From positions 4,658,501-4,722,500 of the forward strand of contig CP158568.1 in assembly GCA_040269895.1 (NCBI GenBank): a stretch of DNA of 64,000 nt. Reading direction: 5' to 3'. The translations under genes were made by a program, and so were the position numbers. The notes below the pieces were generated by a model that was not told where the DNA came from, made no database searches, and saw nothing but the letters and a program-made list of their open reading frames with translations. Shown piece after piece: positions 56,450-64,000 of this stretch (position 1 is the stretch's first letter; each line of letters begins with the position of its first letter). Source of the stretch: Ancalomicrobiaceae bacterium S20. GTDB taxonomy: Bacteria > Pseudomonadota > Alphaproteobacteria > Rhizobiales > Ancalomicrobiaceae.

Positions 56450-57181
56450 ATGACGACTCAGGCCAACACGCCGCTGATGCCCAAGGCCACGGCCGTCTGG
56501 CTGGTCGAGAACACCGCGCTGTCGTTCGACCAGATCGCGGCTTTCTGCCGCCTGCACCCGCTCGAGGTGAAGGCGATCGCCGACGGCGAGGCCGCGCAGG
56601 GCATCAAGGGCCTCGATCCGCTCAACTCCGGACAGCTGACCCGCGAGGAGATCGAGCGGGCGCAGCGCGATCCGAACCATCGCCTGAAGCTCGCCGACCG
56701 CAAGGTCAAGGTGCCAGAGGCCAAGCGCCGCGGCCCGCGCTACACGCCGGTGTCGCGCCGCCAGGATCGCCCGAACGCCATCCTCTGGCTGCTGCGCAAC
56801 CATCCGGAGCTCAAGGACGCGCAGATCATGCGTCTGGTCGGCACGACCAAGACCACGATCCAGCAGATCCGCGAGCGTTCGCACTGGAACGCCGCCAACC
56901 TGACGCCGATGGATCCGGTCACGCTCGGCCTGTGCTCGCAGCTCGAGCTCGATCTCGAGGTCGAACGCGCCGCCCGCTCGATGCCGCGCCGCGAGGGCGA
57001 CGATCCGAACGCCGCGACGCTGATCCCGGTCGAGGAGACCACGGCCGAGCAGGCGCTCGAGGCCTATGGCACGCTGCGCGATCGCGAGGATCAGCGCGAG
57101 GCCGAGGAACTCGACGCCGACAAGATCTTCGCCAAGCTGAAGAGCCTCAAGGGCCCGGTCGAGGACGAAACGGAGGAGTGA
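56450..57181 (+). CDS. trcR: Cell-cycle transcriptional regulator TrcR (DUF1013)
   Basis: The 243-residue protein has the DUF1013 sequence throughout: MPKATAVWLVENTALSFDQI near 10-29, GIKGLDPLNSGQLTREEIER near 51-70, RRGPRYTPVSRRQDRPNAIL near 93-112, and LVGTTKTTIQQIRERSHWN near 128-146, which looks like a helix-turn-helix. TrcR was described in Rickettsia and is found across alphaproteobacteria as a regulator linked to the cell cycle. The acidic C-terminal tail is typical. The gene is monocistronic, with a strong terminator after it. Confidence 0.93.
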   Translation: MTTQANTPLMPKATAVWLVENTALSFDQIAAFCRLHPLEVKAIADGEAAQGIKGLDPLNSGQLTREEIERAQRDPNHRLKLADRKVKVPEAKRRGPRYTPVSRRQDRPNAILWLLRNHPELKDAQIMRLVGTTKTTIQQIRERSHWNAANLTPMDPVTLGLCSQLELDLEVERAARSMPRREGDDPNAATLIPVEETTAEQALEAYGTLRDREDQREAEELDADKIFAKLKSLKGPVEDETEE

Positions 57182-57212
57182 TCCGCCGCGTTTCGCCTGC
57201 CTCATTCGATAG

Positions 57213-57245
57213 AACGGCGCCTCCCGCGGGAGGCGCCGTTTTTTT
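57213..57245 (+). terminator. Strong rho-independent terminator after trcR
   Basis: AACGGCGCCTCCC and GGGAGGCGCCGTT form a perfect 13-bp stem around GC, followed by a run of seven T. It is 31 bp past the trcR stop and 20 bp before the MOSC gene end, so it may also separate the convergent transcripts. Confidence 0.93.
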
Positions 57246-57265
57246 GTGGCTCGACCCTGGTGGCG

Positions 57266-58051
57266 CTACAGCGGCAGTTCCGGCTGCCGCTCCGGGGCCA
57301 GTTCCATGGCGTCGCCGACCGCGATGCGGCCCGGCGTCTTCACCTCGACGTAGATGCCGCAATCGGAATGGCCGCGCAGGCCCATGATGGTGCGCGGGAT
57401 TTCCATGTCGCGGGCCGCGGTCGACGGGTCGACGTTGGTCGCGGCGCAACGCACCGTGCGCTTGACCGCCTCGAGGCGGACGCCGCCGACGGTGAATTCG
57501 CGGCCGATCAGCTCCAGTTCCTCCCAGGCCGGCAGGCCGTCGAGATAGAGGTTGGCCCGGAAGCGCAGTGGATCGACGGGGCGGCCGATCTCTTCCTCAA
57601 TGGCGCGGACGGTCGCCAGATTGACGACATGCAGCACCTTCTTCGCCACGTCGGAGAAGCTGTGGCCGGGCGCCTCGAGGAAGCGCGGCGCGCCGCGCAG
57701 ATCGCTTGCGAAACGCGCCGAGACCCAGGCCTCGATCGCGGCGCGGCCTTCAGGCGTGTCGACCGAGGCGACCACCGGCGCCCGGCCGGGTTCGGAGAAG
57801 CTCAGCGTCCGCGTCGCGGGATCGAAGCGGCTGGCGATGTTGGCGACCGCCTCGTTCCGCATGAGCATCAGAAAGCGGATCTTGGGCAGATGCGCCGGCG
57901 CCGCCGGATCGAAGCCGGAGGGGCCGTTTTCGATCGCGAAGGCACGGTCATGGGCGATCGTCTGGCCCGGCAGGAGGTCGACCGCATCGAGCCGTTCGGG
58001 CGAAAAACCCTTCAGCGGATAACGATAGAGCGCGGCGATCCGGAGCGTCAT
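57266..58051 (-). CDS. MOSC domain-containing protein
   Basis: The 261-residue protein has the MOSC N-terminal beta-barrel domain (RIAALYRYPLKGFSPERLDA at the start, AIAHDRAFAIENG-like segment near 31-43) and the C-terminal MOSC domain with RFRANLYLDGLPAWEELELI near 164-183 and the conserved cysteine region VKRTVRCAATNVDP near 197-210. MOSC proteins carry sulfur or handle the molybdenum cofactor, as in mARC-type N-hydroxy reductases. No redox partner gene is nearby, so the function stays general. Confidence 0.9.
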   Translation of the reverse strand: MTLRIAALYRYPLKGFSPERLDAVDLLPGQTIAHDRAFAIENGPSGFDPAAPAHLPKIRFLMLMRNEAVANIASRFDPATRTLSFSEPGRAPVVASVDTPEGRAAIEAWVSARFASDLRGAPRFLEAPGHSFSDVAKKVLHVVNLATVRAIEEEIGRPVDPLRFRANLYLDGLPAWEELELIGREFTVGGVRLEAVKRTVRCAATNVDPSTAARDMEIPRTIMGLRGHSDCGIYVEVKTPGRIAVGDAMELAPERQPELPL

Positions 58052-58212
58052 GAGGTCCTCCTCGGCGGATATCGGCCCTTGCGGTAATCCGGGGCCGTGG
58101 AACGGTCAATCGCCGGGCTGTCCTGCGAAACCCGCCGAGCTGAGGCCGTAACGTCGATCGCGGCGATCGGGGAGGCGGCGAGCGCCCTGCAAAAGTCCGT
58201 AGCGTCACGGCT

Positions 58213-58244
58213 CTTACCGCGCGCGCGGTGCCTTCCTATATGCG
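58213..58244 (+). promoter_or_regulatory. RpoH (sigma-32) type promoter of clpB
   Basis: CTTA at 58213-58216, an 18-bp spacer and CCTATATGCG at 58235-58244 fit the alphaproteobacterial heat-shock consensus CTTG-N17/18-CYTATNTNNG with one mismatch, in the -35 element. The start point would be near 58251, about 165 bp before the clpB ATG. The intergenic region 58052-58416 also holds a short hairpin (GGTCGGCC/GGCCGATC) near 58312-58331 and no gene. Confidence 0.72.
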
Positions 58245-58416
58245 GTCACGAGCACGTGAGACCGTCGCCAGTCGGGACGGACTTCACCCCTTCGGGCTCG
58301 CCTGACTTAATGGTCGGCCTTGCGGCCGATCATGGACGGCGGGGGCCGAGCGGATCTCAATCCCATGACGCCCCGGCCGGGCTACGGACGGGCGGGGCGG
58401 GCCAGGAGGGACGTTG

Positions 58417-61014
58417 ATGAATCTCGAGAAATACACCGAACGCGCCCGCGGTTTCCTCCAGTCGGCGCAGACCGCCGCGCTGTCGCGCGGCAATCAGCAG
58501 TTCCTGCCAGAGCACATCCTCAAAGTGCTGCTCGACGATCAGGAGGGCCTCGCCAGCGGCCTGATCGACCGTGCCGGCGGCCGGTCGAAGGAGGCGCGCG
58601 ACGCCGTCGATCTGGCGATCGAAAAGCTGCCGAAAGTCTCCGGCGCCAGCGGCCAGCTCTATATGGCGCAGCCGACCGCGCGCGTCTTCGACACGGCCGA
58701 GAAGATCGCCGAGAAGGCGGGCGACGCCTTCGTCACCGTCGAGCGGCTGCTGCTCGCGCTCGCCATGGAGAAGGACACCGACGCCGGTCGCATCCTCGCC
58801 AAGGCCGGCGTCACCCCGAACGGGCTCAATGCCGCGATCAACGATCTGCGCAAGGGGCGCACCGCCGACAGCGCCTCGGCCGAGAACCAGTACGACGCGC
58901 TGAAGCGCTATGCCCGCGACCTGACCCAGGCCGCGCGCGACGGCAAGCTCGACCCGGTCATCGGCCGCGACGAGGAGATCCGCCGCGCGATCCAGGTGCT
59001 TAGCCGGCGTACCAAGAACAATCCCGTGCTGATCGGCGAGCCAGGCGTCGGCAAGACCGCGATTGTCGAGGGCTTGGCGCTCCGGATCGTCAACGGCGAC
59101 GTGCCGGAGAGCCTCAAGGACAAGAAGCTCATGGCGCTCGACATGGGCGCGCTGATCGCCGGCGCGAAATATCGCGGGGAGTTCGAGGAGCGGCTGAAGG
59201 GCGTGCTCGCCGAGGTCACCGCGGCCGAGGGCGGCGTGATCCTGTTCATCGACGAGATGCATACGCTGGTCGGCGCCGGCAAGGCGGACGGCGCGATGGA
59301 CGCCTCGAACCTCCTGAAACCCGCGCTCGCCCGCGGCGAGCTGCACTGCGTCGGCGCGACCACGCTCGACGAGTATCGCAAGCATGTCGAGAAGGATCCG
59401 GCGCTGGCCCGGCGCTTCCAGCCGGTGTTCGTCGGCGAGCCGACGGTGGAGGACACCGTCTCGATCCTGCGCGGCCTCAAGGAGAAGTACGAGCTGCACC
59501 ACGGCGTGCGCATTACGGACTCCGCACTGGTCGCGGCGGCGACGCTGTCGAACCGCTACATCACCGACCGTTTCCTGCCCGACAAGGCCATCGATCTGGT
59601 CGACGAGGCAGCGGCGCGGCTCAGGATGCAGGTCGACAGCAAGCCGGAGGAGCTCGACGAGCTCGACCGGCGCATCATCCAGCTCAAGATCGAGCGCGAG
59701 GCCCTGAAGAAGGAGACCGATCCGGCCTCCAAGGACCGGCTCGGCAAGCTCGAGAAGGAGCTCTCGGGGCTCGAGGAAGAGTCGACCGCCATGACCACCA
59801 AGTGGCAGGGCGAGAAGGACAAGCTCGCCTCGGCGAACAAGCTGAAAGAGAACCTCGACCAGGCCCGGCTCGAACTCGAGCAGGCCCAGCGCAACGGCCG
59901 TTTCGACCGCGCCGGCGAACTCGCCTATGGCGTGATCCCCAAGCTCGAAGCCGAGCTGAAGGAGGCCGAGGCGCGGCAGGGCGAGGCGATGCTGCAGGAG
60001 CAGGTGACCGCCGACAATGTCGCGCAGGTCGTGTCGCGCTGGACCGGCGTGCCGGTCGATCGCATGCTCGAAGGCGAGCGCGACAAGCTCCTGCGTATGG
60101 AAGACGAACTGGCCCGCCGTGTCGTCGGCCAGGCCGAGGCCGTGCATGCGGTCTCGACCGCGGTCAGGCGCGCCCGCGCCGGCCTGCAGGATCCGAACCG
60201 GCCGATCGGCTCGTTCATGTTCCTCGGCCCCACGGGCGTCGGCAAGACCGAGCTGACCAAGGCGTTGGCGTCGTTCCTGTTCGACGACGAGAGCGCGATG
60301 GTCCGCATCGACATGTCCGAGTACATGGAGAAGCACTCGGTCTCGAGGCTGATCGGCGCGCCTCCGGGCTATGTCGGCTACGAGGAAGGCGGCGCACTGA
60401 CCGAAGCCGTGCGGCGGCGGCCCTATCAGGTCGTGCTGTTCGACGAGGTCGAGAAGGCGCACCACGACGTGTTCAACGTGCTCCTGCAGGTGCTCGACGA
60501 CGGCCGGCTGACCGACGGTCAGGGCCGCACGGTCGACTTCCGCAACACGCTGATCATCATGACGTCGAACCTCGGCGCCGAATTCCTCGCCAACCAGCCG
60601 GACGGCGAGGATGTCGACGCGGTGCGTGAGCCGGTCATGACCGTGGTCCGCGGCCATTTCCGGCCGGAATTCCTCAACCGTCTCGACGAGATCATCCTGT
60701 TCCACCGCCTGAAGCGGACCGAGATGGGGGCGATCGTCGAGATCCAGATGAAGCGGCTCGAAAAGCTGCTCGCCGACCGCCAGATCGTGCTCGACCTCGA
60801 TCCGTCGGCACGTGCCTGGCTCGCCGACAAGGGCTACGACCCGATCTACGGGGCGCGGCCGCTGAAGCGGGTGATCCAGCGCTTCGTGCAGGATCCGCTC
60901 GCCGAGAAGATCCTCGGCGGTTCGGTGCACGACGGCGACAAGGTGCTGGTCACCGGCGGCACGGACCGGCTGTTGTTCCAGGTCGCGGGCAAGGCGGCAG
61001 CCGCGGCGGCGTGA
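58417..61014 (+). CDS. clpB: ATP-dependent disaggregase chaperone ClpB
   Basis: ClpB, with DnaK, dissolves protein aggregates after heat stress. The 865-residue protein has the Clp-N domain (about 1-150), the first AAA domain with Walker [11 protein letters not shown] near 208 and [13 protein letters not shown], and the long M-domain coiled coil (about 410-530: [17 protein letters not shown] onward). The second AAA domain has [10 protein letters not shown] near 608, [20 protein letters not shown] and [20 protein letters not shown]. The M domain separates ClpB from ClpA or ClpC. The ATG at 58417 has an AGGAGGG ribosome site; a TTG one codon earlier is less likely. Confidence 0.98.
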   Translation: MNLEKYTERARGFLQSAQTAALSRGNQQFLPEHILKVLLDDQEGLASGLIDRAGGRSKEARDAVDLAIEKLPKVSGASGQLYMAQPTARVFDTAEKIAEKAGDAFVTVERLLLALAMEKDTDAGRILAKAGVTPNGLNAAINDLRKGRTADSASAENQYDALKRYARDLTQAARDGKLDPVIGRDEEIRRAIQVLSRRTKNNPVLIGEPGVGKTAIVEGLALRIVNGDVPESLKDKKLMALDMGALIAGAKYRGEFEERLKGVLAEVTAAEGGVILFIDEMHTLVGAGKADGAMDASNLLKPALARGELHCVGATTLDEYRKHVEKDPALARRFQPVFVGEPTVEDTVSILRGLKEKYELHHGVRITDSALVAAATLSNRYITDRFLPDKAIDLVDEAAARLRMQVDSKPEELDELDRRIIQLKIEREALKKETDPASKDRLGKLEKELSGLEEESTAMTTKWQGEKDKLASANKLKENLDQARLELEQAQRNGRFDRAGELAYGVIPKLEAELKEAEARQGEAMLQEQVTADNVAQVVSRWTGVPVDRMLEGERDKLLRMEDELARRVVGQAEAVHAVSTAVRRARAGLQDPNRPIGSFMFLGPTGVGKTELTKALASFLFDDESAMVRIDMSEYMEKHSVSRLIGAPPGYVGYEEGGALTEAVRRRPYQVVLFDEVEKAHHDVFNVLLQVLDDGRLTDGQGRTVDFRNTLIIMTSNLGAEFLANQPDGEDVDAVREPVMTVVRGHFRPEFLNRLDEIILFHRLKRTEMGAIVEIQMKRLEKLLADRQIVLDLDPSARAWLADKGYDPIYGARPLKRVIQRFVQDPLAEKILGGSVHDGDKVLVTGGTDRLLFQVAGKAAAAAA

Positions 61015-61062
61015 GGGGCGGGGGCCGTGCCCCCATCCCGGTTGCAGCCAAAATGAAAAGGT

Positions 61063-61090
61063 GCCAAAGCCGCCTGCGGGCGGCTTTGGC
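61063..61090 (+). terminator. Hairpin terminator after clpB
   Basis: GCCAAAGCCGCC and GGCGGCTTTGGC form a perfect 12-bp stem with a TGCG tetraloop, 48 bp past the clpB stop. Only TTG follows, so it may need help from Rho or act mainly to protect the 3' end. Confidence 0.7.
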
Positions 61091-61161
61091 TTGTCGATCG
61101 CTGGTTGCACTCATAAGCTGTATATGGACAAGCATGAGCTGTCAGTCGGCGTCCGTTGATG

Positions 61162-61177
61162 CCAGATGATCATCTGG
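61162..61177. promoter_or_regulatory. 16-bp perfect palindrome upstream of the nuclease-like gene
   Basis: CCAGATGATCATCTGG is a gapless inverted repeat ending 22 bp before the ATG at 61200. AT-containing stretches such as TAAGCTGTATATGGAC lie just upstream (61115-61132) and could form a promoter. The position suits a repressor operator. No regulator gene adjoins it. Confidence 0.5.
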
Positions 61178-61199
61178 TCTGGTCGGCGCGGTCGATGGG

Positions 61200-61955
61200 A
61201 TGGGACTGTCCATGGCCGGAACGCAAAAGATCGTCGAGATCAGTTATCCCGAAAGCCTTCCGAAGCCGATCAACACGCTGCATGAGCAGATCCTTTTGGC
61301 GTGTATCGCGATGCGGCTCGCGGCACAGCTGGGGATAGGCGAACACGAGAGCCCGTTCGATCAGCTCTCCGACGCAGACGAAGTGTCCGACTTGTCCACC
61401 GAGCCGGCTGTTCGTGTTCGCGAGATCAACGCGATCCAGCGCACGGTGGAGGCCCTGACGGCGGAAGGGTTCGACGTCGTCTACATCGACAATTTGTCTT
61501 ACATGCACAACGGGATCGATGTCGTGGCCAAGGATCGGGGTCATGACATCTTCGTACTGGCGGAGGTGAAGGCGACCTCGAAGCCGATCCGGTCCAGCCT
61601 TCGAACCTATCTGAGGTCCACCAAGTACAAGGGCCGTCAGCTGACCCGGGCCTGGTGTTGGGCATCGACGATCGAGACTTTTTCGCTCGGCTCGTCCGCC
61701 CGAACATTCCTGCGGCTGTTTCGGGCGGTGATCGAGGGCCGGATCGAGCGGCGGCTCTATGTCTGGTCGGCCGAAGACGATGTCGGGCAGCTGCCGGATC
61801 GACCGGTTCAGCATCGGATCTGGCGCGAGGCCGATCTCATTGCCCATGCCGAGTTCGACGACACGATCGATCCCCAATGGTCCGACTGGCTTCGAGAAAT
61901 CGACGATCGTGAACCGGAATCGGTTGCGCTCTGGTCGGATGGACTGGCGCGCTGA
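61200..61955 (+). CDS. Restriction-endonuclease-fold protein, toxin- or defence-like, function unknown
   Basis: The 251-residue cytoplasmic protein has a PD-(D/E)XK-type core near residues 95-150. HNGIDVVAKDRG supplies an Asp, VLAEVKATSKPI supplies Glu-x-Lys about 15 residues later, and KYKGRQLTRAWCW follows. The order GID, E-x-K, then G-x-Q and Trp recalls endonuclease-fold toxins of polymorphic toxin systems. The N-terminal third (about 1-90) is helical and unfamiliar. The gene is less GC-rich than its neighbours and sits alone between clpB and a YitT gene behind a palindrome. No immunity gene is recognised, so a nuclease with some other role is possible. The start may be 61200 or the Met at 61212. 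Confidence 0.6.
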   Translation: MGLSMAGTQKIVEISYPESLPKPINTLHEQILLACIAMRLAAQLGIGEHESPFDQLSDADEVSDLSTEPAVRVREINAIQRTVEALTAEGFDVVYIDNLSYMHNGIDVVAKDRGHDIFVLAEVKATSKPIRSSLRTYLRSTKYKGRQLTRAWCWASTIETFSLGSSARTFLRLFRAVIEGRIERRLYVWSAEDDVGQLPDRPVQHRIWREADLIAHAEFDDTIDPQWSDWLREIDDREPESVALWSDGLAR

Positions 61956-62051
61956 CAACGCCCGGGCAGGGCACCTCTCCGCGCGCCTCGGCGCATCTTG
62001 TGTTGCGGTGCGGCGAAATCTATCGTCGGAGGAACCAATCGGAGCCCGCCC

Positions 62052-62699
62052 ATGTCCGACGCGTCGGCCGACAGTCTTCCGCATATGCCCGATGTTGTCG
62101 CCGATCCGCGGCGGCATGGGCTCTGGGACGATCTGTTCGCCGGTGTCACCGGCACCGCACTGGTCGCGCTCGGCTTCCACATGCTGCAACGCGGCGGGCT
62201 CGCCATCGGCGGCACCGCCGGGCTCTCGCTCCTAATCCACTACGCGACGCATCTGCCGCTCGGCGTGCTGTTCTTTCTGGTGAACCTGCCTTTCTACGTC
62301 TTCTCGTATCTCGCGGTCGGCCGCGCCTTCACGCTGCGTACCTTCGTCGCCGTGACCGTGCTGTCGGGGGAGGCGATGCTGCTGCCGAAGCTCATGTCCT
62401 TCGGCACCATCGAACCGATCTTCGCGGCCGGCATGGGCGGACTGCTCGTCGGCGTCGGGCTGCTCGTACTGATGCGACACCGCTCGAGCCTCGGCGGCTT
62501 CGGCATTCTCGCGTTCTATCTGCAGGAGACGCGCGGCTGGAGCGCGGGCAAGGTGCAAATGGCGCTCGACTGCGTGGTCGTTGCGCTCGCCTTCTTCGTG
62601 CTCGATCCGATCACGATCGCGATCTCGGTGTTCGGCGCGGTGGTGCTCAATCTCGTGCTGGCGCTCAATCACAAGCCGGGCCGCTACGTCGGCTTCTGA
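62052..62699 (+). CDS. YitT family membrane protein
   Basis: The 215-residue protein has five or six hydrophobic helices and the YitT/DUF161 N-terminal module: GTALVALGFHMLQRGGLAIG near 34-53, GTAGLSLLIHYATHLPLGVL, then FFLVNLPFYVFSYLAVGRAF near 75-94. It lacks the DUF2179 C-terminal domain of longer YitT proteins. The ATG at 62052 gives a soluble head of about 30 residues. The function is unknown; transport or membrane homeostasis is usually supposed. Confidence 0.85.
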   Translation: MSDASADSLPHMPDVVADPRRHGLWDDLFAGVTGTALVALGFHMLQRGGLAIGGTAGLSLLIHYATHLPLGVLFFLVNLPFYVFSYLAVGRAFTLRTFVAVTVLSGEAMLLPKLMSFGTIEPIFAAGMGGLLVGVGLLVLMRHRSSLGGFGILAFYLQETRGWSAGKVQMALDCVVVALAFFVLDPITIAISVFGAVVLNLVLALNHKPGRYVGF

Positions 62700-62732
62700 G
62701 CCACGACCGGCCAGCTTTGGCGTGGCCGGGGA

Positions 62733-63320
62733 TCAGCCGCGCGCCCACTCGACGAGCGGGGCGATACCGACCGCGATCGCGGCCGCGAACAGCGCGTTGT
62801 CCTGGCGCGGCGCGAACATGGGCAGATCCTGACGTGCGGCGTCCAGCAGCGTGCGCGGGCCGCTCCGGCGCAGCGTGTCCAGCGCCGGCCCGAGCAGGCG
62901 CAGGAACTCCGGCGTGATGCGGTCGAGGATCGGCCGGATTTCGGTCTTCAGGTCCGGGGCGTCGGCGAAGGGACCATGATCGGTGCGCGTCCATTCGGAA
63001 AACAGCCCGGCCTGGATCACCTTCGAGGCCTCGATCTGCGCGCGCAGAAACCGCGTCGCGTGTGCCGGGTCGAGACCCTGCGCCGGGGCGTCGGCCGCGA
63101 CCTTGTCGATGAGCGCCTTTTCGCGCTCGAGATCCTCGATCGATCCCTTGGTGTTCCATTTCGACTTGGCGACGCCCGGCGCGACGTCGAGGCGCTGGCG
63201 GATCACCACGACCAGCGGCGCCGCGGCGTCGAGCGGCGTGACGGCGACGGCGGGGCCGGCAAGCGCAAAAGTCGCGGCGAAAGCGAGCAAGCCGCGGCGA
63301 TCAATGGAGTGAGCGGCCAT
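62733..63320 (-). CDS. Periplasmic chorismate mutase (AroQ gamma type)
   Basis: The 195-residue precursor has a Sec signal (residues about 8-27, ending AVA) and the all-helical AroQ pattern of secreted gamma-class mutases: IRQRLDVAPGVAKSKWNTKG near 40-59, IEDLEREKALIDKVAADAPA, and FLRAQIEASKVIQAGLFSEW near 91-110, which supplies Arg, Lys, Gln and Glu of the active site. Such exported enzymes convert chorismate to prephenate outside the cytoplasm. Their purpose is unclear, and some are virulence-linked. It lies between convergent YitT and the M23 peptidase. Confidence 0.88.
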   Translation of the reverse strand: MAAHSIDRRGLLAFAATFALAGPAVAVTPLDAAAPLVVVIRQRLDVAPGVAKSKWNTKGSIEDLEREKALIDKVAADAPAQGLDPAHATRFLRAQIEASKVIQAGLFSEWTRTDHGPFADAPDLKTEIRPILDRITPEFLRLLGPALDTLRRSGPRTLLDAARQDLPMFAPRQDNALFAAAIAVGIAPLVEWARG

Positions 63321-63352
63321 GCGTCCTGTCTCCTGAAGGGTCGTTTGCCGGC

Positions 63353-64000
63353 TCAGTTCGCGCCGGCGACCTTCGACGGCGTGGTCGACTTCGAGATCAG
63401 CGCGTCGATGCGTTCGCGCTCCTTGCGGAAGTCCGCCAGCATCGTGCCGCCGAGCTCCTTGCCGCGCGGCAGTTTCACGCGGAGCGGATCGACATAGGCC
63501 TGATTGATCAGCACCTCGTAGTGCAGATGCGGCCCGGTCGACATGCCGGTCGAGCCGACGTAGCCGATCACCTGGCCCTGGCGGACCTTGACGCCCGGCG
63601 CGATGCCCTTGGCGAAGCCTGACAAGTGGCCGTAGCCGGTCTCGTAGCCGTTGTTGTGCTGCAGGCGGACGTACCGGCCGTAGCCGCCCTTCCAGCCGGC
63701 GCTCTCGACCGTGCCGTTGCCGGACGCCAGCACAGGCGTGCCGTGCGGATAGGCCCAGTCGACGCCGGTGTGCATGCGATAGTAGCCGAGGATCGGGTGG
63801 CGGCGGCCGCCGAAGCCGGAGCGCAGGATGCCGCCGTCCATCGGCTTGCGGACCAGGAACTTCTTCGCGCTTCTGCCGGCCTCGTCGTAATAGTCGACCG
63901 TGCCGTCGTCCGGCGAGCGATAGCGATAGTAGCGCTTGAACTGACCCTTCACGTTGACGCCGGCGTAGAGGATCTCCTGCGGCGCGTTCGGGTCGTTGTC
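63353..64000 (-). CDS. M23 family metallopeptidase, C-terminal part (partial)
   Basis: The frame is open to the window edge, so the N terminus is missing. The visible 215 residues hold a LytM/M23 domain with SGFGGRRHPILGYYRMHTGV, where the His and the next Asp are zinc ligands (MHTGVDWAYP), then GNGTVESAGWKGGYGRYVRL and the second motif STGPHLHYEV. Enzymes of this type are periplasmic peptidoglycan endopeptidases or, when degenerate, amidase activators; the zinc ligands here appear intact. A GTG at 63952 is only an internal Val codon, because the upstream sequence continues in frame. Confidence 0.9.
   Translation of the reverse strand, partial: DNDPNAPQEILYAGVNVKGQFKRYYRYRSPDDGTVDYYDEAGRSAKKFLVRKPMDGGILRSGFGGRRHPILGYYRMHTGVDWAYPHGTPVLASGNGTVESAGWKGGYGRYVRLQHNNGYETGYGHLSGFAKGIAPGVKVRQGQVIGYVGSTGMSTGPHLHYEVLINQAYVDPLRVKLPRGKELGGTMLADFRKERERIDALISKSTTPSKVAGAN

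Noticed and set aside
58312..58331. GGTCGGCC/GGCCGATC hairpin as an RNA thermometer or tRNA fragment before clpB
   Set aside because: It is too short, lacks a U-rich anti-Shine-Dalgarno strand, and no tRNA arms can be built.

Overview
The window is about 64 kb of GC-rich DNA (by eye near 68-70 % G+C) packed with genes on both strands. It looks like the chromosome of an alphaproteobacterium of the order Hyphomicrobiales (Rhizobiales). The indicators are the TrcR cell-cycle regulator, DUF4167, DUF1192 and DUF1178 proteins, a GAF-containing PtsP (EI-Ntr), a YafK-type L,D-transpeptidase lipoprotein, CtrA-like TTAA-N7-TTAA boxes and an alphaproteobacterial RpoH promoter in front of clpB. I cannot name a genus. 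No rRNA, tRNA, CRISPR array, IS element or phage gene was recognised.

Layout. 1-7 kb: end of an outer-membrane barrel gene, aroB-aroK (minus), a small membrane protein with xerD, an AT-rich DUF6602 gene that looks acquired, accA and an L,D-transpeptidase. 7-21.7 kb: secA (minus) divergent from a parvulin isomerase; an HTH-citrate synthase-like gene divergent from a DUF2332 gene across overlapping palindromes; argJ-GNAT-mutT; a lone Flp pilin; a SAM methyltransferase; comF, grxC, a Nit1-type amidase, DUF1178 and queG. 21.8-30.9 kb: an accessory cluster of a CmcI-like enzyme and two genes carrying four TPR-GT41 (O-GlcNAc-transferase/SPINDLY-type) modules. 31-35.6 kb: PCu(A)C copper chaperone with a DUF2946-like protein, an MBL hydrolase, DUF1499 and an acyl-CoA ligase. 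35.8-44.2 kb: DUF4167, prmC-prfA, ptsP and lysC (minus), then ubiG. 44.2-49.1 kb: a TPR-GT9 fusion, a small secreted protein and gyrB. 49.5-58 kb: a nitrate-sensing-type chemoreceptor, an overlapping DUF1192-recF-DUF817-lysE set in which recF is frameshifted, a DHFR-like reductase, a quinone reductase, trcR and a MOSC protein. 58.2-64 kb: heat-shock-type promoter and clpB, a restriction-endonuclease-fold protein behind a palindrome, a YitT protein, a periplasmic-type chorismate mutase and the end of an M23 peptidase.

Most of the window is core housekeeping: shikimate, arginine, lysine and fatty-acid synthesis, Sec export, translation termination, PTS-Ntr signalling and proteostasis. The most unusual locus is the GT41 cluster. 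One 2106-residue protein holds three TPR-GT41 modules and the next gene, overlapping by ATGA, holds a fourth. Modules 1 and 3 match each other, and modules 2 and 4 match each other, so the locus reads as an A-B pair duplicated to A-B-A-B with the last B a separate gene. Module 2 has lost the histidine equivalent to the proposed OGT catalytic His. Other points of note are the recF frameshift, two orphan PD-(D/E)XK-like genes and the palindrome-flanked citrate synthase-like gene.
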